A stretch of 64,000 bases of DNA from Plasmopara viticola (lineage: Eukaryota > Oomycota > Peronosporomycetes > Peronosporales > Peronosporaceae), in contig MBPM02000090.1 of assembly GCA_001695595.3 (NCBI GenBank), positions 186,001 through 250,000 of the forward strand. The letters run 5' to 3'. The notes below the pieces were generated by a model. That model did not search any database. It had not been told where the DNA came from and was given only the letters and a program-made list of their open reading frames with translations. Shown here in pieces: positions 43,697 through 55,080 of this stretch (positions are counted from its first letter, which is position 1; each line of letters starts with the position of its first letter). The position numbers were made by a program, and so were the translations under genes.

Positions 43697-46600
43697 TATA
43701 CAAAGCTACGCCACATTGGACGTCGAGCTCATGCCGTATTATAGATAGTACATTAATGATGTGAGCTTCTAGGTTTCTATAGGCTGCTCTATGGATAAAT
43801 GGCATACCTTTTTCAAATATTTTAGAGTATGTGCCACATATATTAGCGATCCATCACTAAAACATCGTATCCTGAAACATACTGGATGGCATCCCCTTTG
43901 TACGATCGACAATTTTTTACGTCAACTTTCGCCTTTTCGTATGTGGGTCAGCTCACAGTCTTGTCTGTGCGAAGTGGCATTCACGAGAACATTCAGTAAG
44001 GCTTGCATAATTAAGGAAGGAATATTTCGTCTTGCCATTCGTTGAGATTAGTGGGGTCGTCTTTAGGGATGCATTGTCAAAAGATGAAGAGCTGAAAGCC
44101 GAGAAGATGCAATTGAACCTTTACCAATGCGTTTTTCTTCGAAGAAAATCTCTGGCATAAAAGGAGTAGTTCCGTTAGGGCAGCTAAGCTGTCTGGACCG
44201 AATAAAGGCAATTCACTCATTTCCGTTTGTATCGAGCTGCAGTAACACGCAACCGATAATATAGTCGAAAGCGTCACACAAACGATGCAAGCAGTCTTTG
44301 TCTTGTTGGTCAAAACCGCGACCGGCGATCCCAGCACCGCTCAGTGTCCTTCAATAACAGACCAGAAAAATGGTTCGCGAGACCTACATATTTATGGTTA
44401 AGTAGTGAGCTAGGTCCAACTGTTTCCTTTGAAGATCGCGGCGAATGCATTCAAAAAGATTTTTTGGAGTTGGAAGAATACGACTGCTTACAAAGAAGCC
44501 GGGGGCTATAACTTTTTCCGCCGCAAAGGCGCAATTGTCGATATTGTTATATATCTTGCTGATCAGGAGTTCGTTAAAGCTTGTCTTATGAGGCCAAATG
44601 GGCCTCTCTGTGCTAACTTGTTCGGCTATAGATGAGGTCATCGTCAAAGTATAGAAAGGCGATAGGCCGTAAGAGACAGACCATTTGTGTCGCCAAACGG
44701 TCAAGCATCGCCGGAGCGTTTGATAGGCCTTGTAGAATGACAAAGCACTTCCCCATCATGCCTCTAGATGTACTTACTATATGCGACCCCCTCATTTGTA
44801 TTCGATAGCAGCTATCTACAGGATTTAGCCGTTGCCACCTTCCGTCAGCCCTCAAATACGATATTCGCGAGCATTTTTTCCGCTTAATAGTATACACTGC
44901 TCTGAGGGCAGTGGAGACACAGTGGCACAAGACTGAGCTCCATTCCCCCATCCGGTGATAGTTTGCAAACAGGTCTTTGGGCAACATCTATGATTGTCCC
45001 TATAAGTCTACTTTTCAATTAAGGCCCAACATACACTACTGACGCGGGAAGTTTAAGACATCTTGGAATGCAACAAAAGATGTATTTACGTCTCCGACAT
45101 GATTTTTCAAAGTACAGCATCTATGGACCTTTTATGGCTTTTTTTTTAGCCTAAGAGCGGTGGAGTATCGAGCTTTCCGAGGCCTCAAGCTTTTTTATTG
45201 ACTCGCAACTGCCATGTCAGAGCGATCTTTAAGCTGTAAAATATTTTTGTGTTTTGAGTCTTTTTGTTAAGCACAGGGTCGTAAGTGAGACTATAAATGA
45301 CTTCATATCGACCTTCATTTTCTTCGATCGGGACTTAGTTGTTTTGTCAATATGCCTGTCTTCATTGAAAAAAACGACACCTTCTCCCAAATTTCTCTCG
45401 GGTGTATACTTGCTCACAATTTTGCTAATGAGCCGTACACACACCATATAGAGAATTTGACACACAAAAGCCATGCTGCACGGGATATGGAAGCTGGCAT
45501 GCCTCGTCAGTCGATCCATAGCCAGCCCTTTGTATGCCACGGCATACCATAAACAATTTTAATAGTCCTATCAAGAAGAAGAGATGACTCGGTGCTGTTA
45601 CCAAGATAACATTTCAGCGCCTATCAGCATATACGAGTAGAGCCTACTAATCACTAACTTAGTTTGAACTTAATTTTTCGTTCGAAAGGAAGCGGTCATA
45701 ATCCAGAAATACAAGAATATTCAACGGACCATGAGTAATTGACCATCCTCATTTGCCGCTCTGTTCTCTACGATCAGAACCGACCTGGATGGCGCTATGC
45801 AGAAGCGAGATAAGTCGCAGTGCTGTCAATTTCTTCTTGAACGATGTCTAGCAGCCCCTAAGCTTTTGCTAGTTCAATTGTAAAAGCTACCTTGGAAAAG
45901 TTCTTCTCATTGTCGATTAGTTGCCGCTATACTTATCTTTCGATATTTGTCTAATTAAGGAGATCTCATGCGGGAAGCTAGTCTTACACGCACAAGTATG
46001 ATTCCTGCGTACAATTTAACGCACTTTATGTTCATCTACTATAGCACGCGATGGTGCTTTTTTGCTACAAACTGTAAGCATGACACTCGTGCAGTTTGCA
46101 ATTAAATGTGATTCCTCATGTCTTTTTGATCTGCATCCGTCTTGCAGCCGTGGGATGTATTTATATTACTTGGCTTGGCAGCTCTTCAACTTGTGCCTAC
46201 AACAGCTTCGGCTAGGGCGCGTGCTCGCTATACGTCGCTACTGTACATACGAAAGACTTGCCAAATATTGACATTGAAAGCTAAGATTGTATTAAATTGA
46301 TACTTGTCTTAATTGCTCTAGATTTTACGTGTTTGTGAGCACGTTTTATCGTTGTAGATCGTTTTTGATCGATTATACAGAAGAAAAGAAGGAAATGACG
46401 TTGAGTAACGCACAAATAGGCTTTACATTAATCGGAACCAATCAAAGGTCTAATGATAAAAATATTTTAGTTTACTATGCTTTTGACGGCACAATATCAA
46501 CGGAATTTGAATGGTATATCTCTGAATTCCTCTTCTTAAATTATGTATATTTCGGATCCTTTCAACCATCTTAGATCTTTGGCCGAAGAAGCAACGCAGC

Positions 46601-49600
46601 CTATAAGCATTTTGACGGAACCGGTGTCATCGATATATGGTGATCCTATCTTTAGGAAGTCATTTCCGAAATTCATGCGAGTCTTTTTCAACTAAGAGCT
46701 CAATTTATCGAGTTTTTCGAATCTAACACCCTGGCAGAGAATCCAATTGACGTTCGCCTTACTGCGACCAGATAAGCTATCAGTTACCCCTAAAAAGTAT
46801 TTTTTTTGCTAGAACATGGGTCGTTCATGACATTTATAAATCGATTTAGTATCGCATTTCCGTTTCCTTCTGGAGGAGGATTGTTCCCTGTTTTTGTTGA
46901 TTTCGATACCCATTTGGAATTTATGTAGCCCGCTGTGTCGTGCAGACTATGCCAACCGTAAATTTCTTTATCGTGAAATATAATTTAAGCTCTAATTTAG
47001 GTATTTTTGGCAGCCGGTGCTGTTAGTGGAGCCGATTACCCATTAAAAAGGCTTTTAAGGACGTCGTTACGTGGCGTATGACTACGTTCTATACATCCCA
47101 TATTTATCTTGAGCGTAAGCTCGCTAAAACGTCGTACGCAAAATAAAAGGAGAAAATGGACATACCAAAATTCTATTGCGCGTGATTCGGAAATGTTCTT
47201 GACCCCAAATCTGGTTAGGAGTTTGACTTTAGACAGTCGGAGTGTCTCAAGGTCAAATCATACCTGTTTATATAGATAAAAAAATAATAACCGGCCAAAG
47301 CTCATTTTATTTGCGTGGCGTCTATCTAGAATAACAGTTTCTCTAAACCGCAGTCGTATTTGATGCATCGACACAGATGTCTCACAAAAGTCCACTTTTA
47401 AATAGCCGTTACTTATCGTCTCGTTCGGTAGGTGATGTCGACGTACTGCACCAACATGGACATTATAGCGCCGAACGGACTGTCAAGCTAGTACTTGATG
47501 CCTTGCAACTCCATCAAATAAACTTTTGCAAGAAAAGTGCGACTGTCTAATCTCTTAAATTCAGTTCATTACGTATTGGACCGTCACATAAAATCGAGTT
47601 TTGTAATGAAAGCTTAATCCCGTTGCAAAGATATGTCGGCTTTTGGTGAACGTCAGACAATCAATCGGTGTATACATTGCCGTAATCTCGTTGGCGTATT
47701 CGAATTAAACTGCATTTTAATGCAAATGTTGGTTCCTTTACACTAGGAGTTGTGAGCGGTCATCGCCAAAAGAAAGCATGCCTTCCTGCTCGTTTAGTAC
47801 ATGCAAAGTATGTGAATCATTCATATCTAGTCGCACTTTACATCAATCTTGTACCCACGTGAGTGTATAGTCGACCCGAGCTTCGCATATGATTTGTAAC
47901 GAATCGAATCCATCCTTTTTCTTTATCTGTCGAATGCGCACTTCGCGCAGCGAAAAAAAGCTTTTCTAGACACTATGGGCCTTATAAGCCGGCTAAAGTG
48001 TAAGCAGTTTCTGCTACTAAGCATCTGGAGCACAGCACAGCGCTTTAAATCTAGGCAAAGGCTACATTCTAAAGCTCGGGTAGCACCAATTTGAGTTTTC
48101 TCGACGGTATCGCTTTTTGTAGGGTCCAGGTCAGTAAAGCTTAAATAAGTCTTTGAGGGGAACGGAAACATAGCTTTGTTATCGAAATTGAGGAGGTAGA
48201 GACGCGACCGCGGTCATTGGTGATAGGATGGATTTACCTTTTGCCAAATAACCTGGTATTTACTCGAATGTTCTGAGCTCCATGAACACATGAACGAAAA
48301 GAAGAGAGCAACGCGACTACGGGCGATGCGATTCCACTTCTTGGACTTCACGCAAATAGGCGTTTGCATCGCCAGTATGCTCATGACAAATGAATTTAAC
48401 GCTATCTGTAACACAGCGCCACTTTACAACAAACTAAGACGCAACTGTGTTTATGCACGGGCTAAGGGTAGGCTCGCACCAAACGCGCTAGATACGGAAT
48501 CAACGATTAAATAGGCGCTCATATCTGTTTTATTTAGACGATTACAACTACAAATTTACTCGCTGATCCGTAAAGTTTTCTCATGGGCAGCTCCACGTCC
48601 TAAAGTCTCTTTTGTAGTGTTTCCTTGGATCGCTGATCTGGCGCGTTTATATACATAGAGAAAGCAATAAAAGCAATTTAGTTGCGATTTGATGGATTAG
48701 TGAAGCATCTCTATACGTTGCGAAGAATAATTTAGGCTCACAATTTTAACGATTGTGGTGCCTTCTTATACTGTTTTACGTATAATGCTCATAGTGTCTT
48801 AGGAAGGTCAATGGTGAAGGCAAATCCATACCTTACTGGCACCGTAAAAAGTTCGATCAATCAATGTTTCTTTTTGATTAAAATTATCGACCTTAATCTG
48901 TTTAGCGGTAGAATTCTAGTATGTAATAATACTGTACCCTGTACTAAGAAAAATATAGTTCCTCCTTTATGTTACTCTGATTAATTGTTTATCCCAAGTG
49001 AACGATGTTGGAACTTTTACCCTGCTTCTTTTGATCAAGCCAAGTCTTCGCAAAGTCAGATAGCCAATACGGTATGATAAGTGGTATTTAATCCAACCAG
49101 TCAGAAAAGAAGACTCTCGACTAAGTTGAGTAGCTTTTGTGCTTTAAATTTAGCACAACTTGAGATTGTACGAGTCAATCCCTAAAGAAAGATGTAAAGT
49201 CTTCCGAGACGTAAGCCGCAATGTTAAATGCACACTATGTCAGGACATTAGAACTTTTAAAGCTTTATTAAAAAATGCTTTGAGATTGAAAAAATGAAGT
49301 TTGTTCCAAAAGCTGAGTGAGGTAGTCGCTCTAATCTAAAATCATAGGACATACAGAAGTTGCGTGGCGGGGACGTAACTTCTTTAAATGCAACTTAGAG
49401 CGAACTTAAATCATCAGGTCAAGGTAGTCAGCCAAACTTGACTTCAGTCACGGCGAGAATTAAGCACACTGCCACCCGATTGGCGCCTTTCACACCAGAC
49501 GACTGATCCAGATAAACGTCTTAACACAGCCACGCACTTCAGCAAAACATGAACTATTTACACACAACTACAGCATCACTGTCTAATAGACTCAATTACC

Positions 49601-51557
49601 TCGGACCAAATGCGGCGCAGTGTGTCTTTGGCCTCACACGATTGACCATATCATTCGGACAAGCTGATTGTGGGTGATTTGCTGCTGGCATCCTCGAAAG
49701 TTTTTCTTCTAGCTAAGACAGCGGTATACAGGAAGAAACTGTTAAGCACGAGTATTTATTCGACACCAATCTCGTCCAGAAAGCCATATTATAACCCATG
49801 AAAAGCATTGCAATTCCATCAATTGAGCTAGCTGTTATACACAGCATCTTGCTTTAATAGCACACTAACGCTTACACGCCCATGTTGCCATTATGTAAGC
49901 TGAAGCCAAAGTAAAGACTCATGGACTTTTAATCTCCATCAGTACCTAAAGAAGTCAACATGTAAGTCGTGGATTTGAGCCTTTAGTAGATCTACCCAAA
50001 CATCGGGGACAATCAATGCATTGTGGAGACCTATTGACCGCTTATTAGAGCATTACGTGCCTTCGAAAGTATATCGTACTTCGGGTCGTTGTAATTTAAG
50101 TGAAAGATTTAGCCTGAGACTGCTGCTTTCTTTGTTCATTCATAGCAATGCAACCGCGATCGATTTTGACATCATCAGCTGCGATGACTATTGGTGTTAA
50201 AGTCTCTTTAGTGGCATCCATTTTGACGAATGCGCTTATCAATTCAGCGTTAGAACATGTCAATGTGGCTCACCTCATAATTTGGCCTGTACGAAAGAGC
50301 TTTGGCAAGCTAATTGAGTTTGCCAAGCTTGTATTCAACAAGGAAGTTAATTCGCGAAAAATGACATTTATTTAGCCGCTATTTTAAATTCATCCTACAC
50401 GATTGGAGGAAACAAGCGTAGCACATACTTTGAAAGTTGAGACCTCTTGGGGCATCCCTTTGTTATAATTCAAATTTTTTTGTCTCATTTGCAATCAAAA
50501 AGCAAATTCTCGATGTTTTCATGAACACTTTGGAATTGGCGGAGTGTATTCTCATCCTAGGGATGCATCGTCCGAATCGTTTTGACTAGCTCATTGTTCA
50601 AAGAATTAACCTGAACTTTACCGGTGTGCACTTGAGCGGCTGGATCCTATTGGTAGCTCTAAGCTGCCTGTATTGGAGTGTGATTATGCGTATTCGTCGA
50701 GCTCCATACCGCGCAGCCGATGGCATAATCGGAAGCTTAATGAATGACACTGAGCGGCTTCATCTCGTCCGGTAAATTTAATCGGAAGTATGCTGAAGGT
50801 CTTTTCTTATCGTGAGCAAATGCATCCTACTGCCGGGTCTTCCAGTTCCGATCTTAATCATTTCCGGCAGAACAGACTAAGCCTTTGCGAAGTTCGCATG
50901 TGCTAGTGCACTTTGCTGGCTAATTCTTCAATTTTAAACAAAGCGTGGTGTAGGTAATTTGAAACAGCTTTTACGCTTATGAGATCTGCGCAGACTTTTT
51001 TGTTGTAAACAGAGCAGTCGGGGGCTTTCATTTCCTATGCCGCAAAGACACCCATGTCCGTTGGTCATACTGCAAATTGGTCTTCGTAATCCCAAAACCT
51101 TGCTTAAAAGTCACACTTTATATAGCTGTCAATATGAATGTGGCGTTGTGCTTTCTCTTTACGGCGCACTTTTTGGACATTTCGTTGCTCTATATTGACT
51201 CAAGCATGTTAATCTATAGCTGAAGCACATCTACTCAAAAGTGTTTACTTTTACCGTTTTTCTTTTCACCATTGTAAAAAGTCTAAGTTGTAGCGGGGTG
51301 TCATGTGTATGTAAATTGTCTACTGAGTACAAAATTTTTTATTGTTATGTTCCGCTCCTAGTCACCTGGCGATGGCAATGACTTGCAGCAGAGATTGAAG
51401 CGTCCATGATCTTGCAAACTTACCTTTTTTAGTAATAATACTTCCGTTAGTATACTTTGGATCGAGCTATTTTGGAGCCCATACAAGCTTCCTATTTTTG
51501 GGCGACACTGTCCGCACCACTTCCTTGATCAAAACTTTCTCGTTACCTTGTCAACTA
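43697..51557. other. Gene desert with gypsy relic
   Basis: Nearly 8 kb have no supported gene. Apart from the reverse-transcriptase relic at 44400-44987, the frames are short. A plus-strand stretch near 47430-47600 is weakly reverse-transcriptase-like (TVKLVLDALQLHQINFCKKS) but too degraded to call. Confidence 0.45.
44400..44987 (-). pseudogene. Ty3/gypsy reverse-transcriptase relic
   Basis: One frame reads LNPVDSCYRIQMRGSHIVST, then CFVILQGLSNAPAMLDRLAT, then FLYFDDDLIYSR, which is the gypsy reverse-transcriptase palm with its Y-x-D-D box (44640-44651). A second frame continues in order with NNIDNCAFAAEKVIAPGFFV and DLQRKQLDLAHYLT, the thumb and linker to RNase H. A frameshift and substitutions make it dead. 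No LTRs were recognised nearby. Confidence 0.75.
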
Positions 51558-53426
51558 ATGTCAAATTCGAGCTGTTGCAGCTATGGCACTCTGGCACGTG
51601 TATACGTTGAAGACGACGCATGGGCGGAAAACGATCAATTTAACAAGGGTTGCTTTAAGCGGAACAAGAAAGCCCCGTATATAGCCGACAAGGATCTATT
51701 GCTTGCATTAGGAGAGTCCTCACTCGTTGTCTTTCGTCGACAACAGTTGCAATCACGATCGTGTGTATGCATGTCCATATATGAACTCACTTTGGAAAGC
51801 AGTCTACAGCAGCGACAAGCAAGTGAATATCAGTGTCCCCACATACATTCGTTTGACGATTACGAACAGTGGGCGATTATTGAGTACTCGGCGATAGTGC
51901 AGGTACAGCTTGCCTTTACTAAGTCAAGTCAATGTGGGGGTCTTGCTGCAAAACGCAAGGATGTAGTTGTGGTGGTGAAGGACGGAAGTAAGTTGTGGCT
52001 CGAATTTGAGCACAATTTAAGCCGAGGTGCTTTTCTAGACGCTTTAATGGCAGCTTCTGCCCCACACGTGATGCTCAATTTGGACTGTACCGACTATAGC
52101 AAGCCAGTGCAAGATGCCAAAGCTGGTGAAGTGTCTGGAAAAGGTGGTGATGAACATGTTACAAACCAGGCGTCTTCACGAATGCTCTTTGACTTTCAGC
52201 GAGCAGCCTCTCGCTTGGCCGTAATGCTTGCAATCGAAATCGATGCTGAAGACCTTGACGTAGCTTTGTATGGCGAGGTGGAGCATGGAGTCGCTCTGCC
52301 CATGCAGACCCTTTCCGGTACTTATACCGGGCTAAATCAGCCACTTCTTGCTTTTAGCTTCAAGCGAGAAGCTAAACGCAAGGCTATAGTGATTAAAGTG
52401 CAGCTAGCATTGCAAATTTCCAGTGAAGTAGATCTAGACAGTCCGCAATGCCATTTTCTTCTTGGTACAGCAATGGAATTGTCTCGTGCTCTCGATGAAC
52501 CAGATTTGTACGCTCTCACGTGGCTTGTTAGTGGCTTTATCAATCTTCAACGCGCGATTTTGGTCACAACTTTAGGCTCAACAAAGTTGGCGCAGTCACA
52601 ATTGGAATATGCAATTACCATTGCTCGTGAACACTCATTCCGACATTTGCTAGCTCTATCATTAGCATGTTGTGGAGATCTGCATCGTCTTAGCACACGA
52701 AAACTATCAACTGCAAGAATGTATTTTATCGAAGCAGCAAAATTGATGCCGCTAAATGCTCTCGATCTTGTCGGTAAGATGCAACTTCATAATAAGATCC
52801 ATCAGCTTGGTCTTGCCTTGTCTCCATGTAAGGATGGCGAAAATCAAGATAAAAATGTGATTGATCTTTGCAAAGCTCTTTCAACTGCCATGTCTAATCC
52901 AAGATCTATAGAAAGCGAAAATCCTACTGATTTGTTAATGCGCCCGGTTAGTAAAAGCAGCTCGAAGGGTTTGCATAGCTGTATTGTCGAAATTTTTGTC
53001 TTGTCCAGTGCTGGAACCACGACTGGACCAGTTCAGCTTTTACGCGTGTATTTTTCTGAGCATTTGACATTCGAGTGGCTTCGACAAGAGATCACTGAGC
53101 GCTGCAATATTGTCCCATTGTCTAAACATGAAGAGGATGGAAATGAGCCATTGGTAGCACAAGTGATTGGTTTTTACGATTCAGTGAGAGAGAATCGATC
53201 GATGATCTCGTGGAACGCGCGTATATTTGACGTAAGCGGCGTCGACTGGCACGTTTTTCGCGCAGTAGTGGTACAACAAAGGGTGAAAGTTGAATCGGAG
53301 GAACAGAGGTCATTGTCTAACCTCGAAGTCGTACCAATTCGACCTTCCGTTGCTGTGCGATGCTTTAAATGCCGCATACAGATGCATCTAAGTGAAGTAA
53401 AAGGACATTCCGAGACTTGCAATTAG
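51558..53426 (+). CDS. Orphan protein with C-terminal zinc-binding motif
   Basis: I do not recognise this 622-residue protein. The first in-frame ATG is at 51558 (MSNSSCCSYGTLARVYVEDD); the frame is open a little upstream but without an ATG. Residues about 300-430 are helical and repeat-like (LLGTAMELSRALDEPDLYAL, AQSQLEYAITIAREHSFRHL, ARMYFIEAAKLMPLNALDLV), suggesting TPR-type helical pairs. The C-terminus carries C-x2-C-x11-H-x3-C (CFKCRIQMHLSEVKGHSETC), a likely single zinc site at residues 601-621. There is no signal peptide or membrane segment. It is intronless and lies about 150 bp upstream of gamma-tubulin on the same strand. TPR assignment is tentative; function is unknown. Confidence 0.75.
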   Translation: MSNSSCCSYGTLARVYVEDDAWAENDQFNKGCFKRNKKAPYIADKDLLLALGESSLVVFRRQQLQSRSCVCMSIYELTLESSLQQRQASEYQCPHIHSFDDYEQWAIIEYSAIVQVQLAFTKSSQCGGLAAKRKDVVVVVKDGSKLWLEFEHNLSRGAFLDALMAASAPHVMLNLDCTDYSKPVQDAKAGEVSGKGGDEHVTNQASSRMLFDFQRAASRLAVMLAIEIDAEDLDVALYGEVEHGVALPMQTLSGTYTGLNQPLLAFSFKREAKRKAIVIKVQLALQISSEVDLDSPQCHFLLGTAMELSRALDEPDLYALTWLVSGFINLQRAILVTTLGSTKLAQSQLEYAITIAREHSFRHLLALSLACCGDLHRLSTRKLSTARMYFIEAAKLMPLNALDLVGKMQLHNKIHQLGLALSPCKDGENQDKNVIDLCKALSTAMSNPRSIESENPTDLLMRPVSKSSSKGLHSCIVEIFVLSSAGTTTGPVQLLRVYFSEHLTFEWLRQEITERCNIVPLSKHEEDGNEPLVAQVIGFYDSVRENRSMISWNARIFDVSGVDWHVFRAVVVQQRVKVESEEQRSLSNLEVVPIRPSVAVRCFKCRIQMHLSEVKGHSETCN

Positions 53427-53576
53427 AATAAATGTCTTTAGATTATAAATTAATATTAATACTGGGGAATGAAAGGTGCCAAAACAATGACTAGCCATAT
53501 TCTACGTAATCCACATCAAAATTAAGATACAGATTGTACAACTTAGGCTACAAATCTTCAGCCATACTTGCAAGCG

Positions 53577-54953
53577 ATGCCGCGCGAGATCATCACTCTG
53601 CAGGCGGGTCAATGCGGCAACCAGATCGGCATGGAGTTTTGGAAGCAGCTGTGTGTGGAGCACGGTATTTCTGCCGATGGCATTGTGCAAGACTTTGCTA
53701 CGTCAGGTCACGACCGGAAAGACGTTTTCTTCTACCAAGCGGACGACGAGCATTATATTCCTCGCGCACTGCTGATGGACTTGGAACCGCGTGTTATCAA
53801 CACCATTAATACGTCGTCCTTTAAAAAATTATACAATCCGGAGAATTTTTTTGTATCGAAAGAAGGAGGTGGTGCGGGTAACAACTGGGCGTCCGGGTAT
53901 CATCAAGGTGAAATGCATCACGACCAGCTGATGGAGATGATTGATCGCGAAGCAGACGGCTCTGACAGCCTCGAAGGCTTTGTATTGTGTCATTCAATTG
54001 CAGGTGGTACGGGCTCTGGCATGGGGTCGTACCTGCTGGAAAATCTTAATGATCACTTTCCTAAAAAACTCATTCAGACGTACTCAGTGTTTCCTAACCA
54101 AGCGGACTTTCAAAGTGATGTGGTCGTACAGCCGTACAATTCGCTGCTTACAATGAAGAGACTGGTGCTGAATGCAGATTCCGTGGTGGTTCTGGACAAC
54201 ACAGCTTTAAATAGGATCGCAGTCGAGAGACTAAGAGTGGAAAACCCTACAGTCTCCCAATTGAACTCGTTGGTATCTACTGTCATGGCTGCGAGTACGA
54301 CGACGCTAAGATATCCTGGGTATATGAACAACGACCTTATCGGCCTCGTAGCGTCACTAATTCCAACCCCCCGGTGCCACTTTTTAATGACAGGGTACAC
54401 TCCTTTGACAATAGATGCACAAGTGTCAACAGTTAGGAAGACGACGGTGCTCGATGTGATGCGACGTCTATTGCAGCCCAAGAATATCATGGTAAGCACG
54501 TCGACGAAGACAGGATGCTACATCTCGATACTTAATATTATTCAGGGAGATGTGGATCCGACTCAAGTGCACAAGTCGCTGCAGCGGATTCGTGAACGGA
54601 AACTTGCGCGGTTTATCCCGTGGGGACCTGCGTCCATCCAAGTGGCTTTGTCGCGCAAATCACCATATGTGGAAACGGCACACAAAGTAAATGGTCTCAT
54701 GATGGCTAATCATACGAGCATTGGTGCGCTGTTTCACAAGCTGCTTTTGCAGTACGATCGACTTAAGAAGCACGGCGCGTTTATTGAAAATTACCGAAAA
54801 GAGCCCATGTTCGCTGACAATCTGGACGAATTCGATAGTGCTCGCGAGGTTGTACAAAACCTTGTCGACGAGTACAAAGCCAGTGAACGTGCCGACTACG
54901 CCACGTGGGGACAGCCACCTGCAAACGCCACGGACGACGTCCGCATGTATTAA
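53577..54953 (+). CDS. TUBG: Gamma-tubulin
   Basis: Gamma-tubulin nucleates microtubules in ring complexes at centrosomes or basal bodies and spindle poles. The 458-residue product is full length. It starts at the canonical [20 protein letters not shown], which fixes the ATG at 53577 (the frame is open upstream without an ATG). The tubulin GTP-binding signature [11 protein letters not shown] is near residue 140, and the gamma-type sequences [19 protein letters not shown] and [20 protein letters not shown] are present. The tail is the gamma-type [15 protein letters not shown] followed by a short variable end. It is intronless. The POLD2 gene follows so closely that its initiator-like motif begins 6 bp after the stop codon. 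Confidence 0.98.
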   Translation: MPREIITLQAGQCGNQIGMEFWKQLCVEHGISADGIVQDFATSGHDRKDVFFYQADDEHYIPRALLMDLEPRVINTINTSSFKKLYNPENFFVSKEGGGAGNNWASGYHQGEMHHDQLMEMIDREADGSDSLEGFVLCHSIAGGTGSGMGSYLLENLNDHFPKKLIQTYSVFPNQADFQSDVVVQPYNSLLTMKRLVLNADSVVVLDNTALNRIAVERLRVENPTVSQLNSLVSTVMAASTTTLRYPGYMNNDLIGLVASLIPTPRCHFLMTGYTPLTIDAQVSTVRKTTVLDVMRRLLQPKNIMVSTSTKTGCYISILNIIQGDVDPTQVHKSLQRIRERKLARFIPWGPASIQVALSRKSPYVETAHKVNGLMMANHTSIGALFHKLLLQYDRLKKHGAFIENYRKEPMFADNLDEFDSAREVVQNLVDEYKASERADYATWGQPPANATDDVRMY

Positions 54954-54959
54954 ACGATA

Positions 54960-54976
54960 GCTCATTCCGTCATCTT
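54960..54976 (+). promoter_or_regulatory. Oomycete-type initiator for POLD2
   Basis: GCTCATTCCGTCATCTT is a close match to the oomycete initiator layout, which has a GCTCATT core followed by pyrimidine-rich sequence with CA and T-run. It begins 6 bp after the gamma-tubulin stop codon (54951-54953). Transcription of POLD2 starting here would make the tubulin 3' UTR overlap the POLD2 promoter and leader. Confidence 0.55.
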
Positions 54977-55080
54977 AAAAGCAAGACTTATTATGTTTCT
55001 TACAATCATTTACCTTGTGTGTCGGTACATACACATCAACGCACCTCAATACTGGTACCAATCAAGTTGGCGCCACTACA

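Noticed and set aside
47430..47600. Weak reverse-transcriptase-like text on the plus strand
   Set aside because: Only a few residues fit and no Y-x-D-D box is present.
50148..50375. 75-codon plus-strand frame with an ATG and a hydrophobic stretch
   Set aside because: It is short, has no motif and could be chance in this desert.
51498..51557. Upstream extension of the zinc-motif orphan
   Set aside because: The frame is open but begins with TTG; the first ATG is at 51558.
53568..53576. Three-codon upstream extension of gamma-tubulin
   Set aside because: It begins with TTG, and the canonical gamma-tubulin start MPREII is at 53577.
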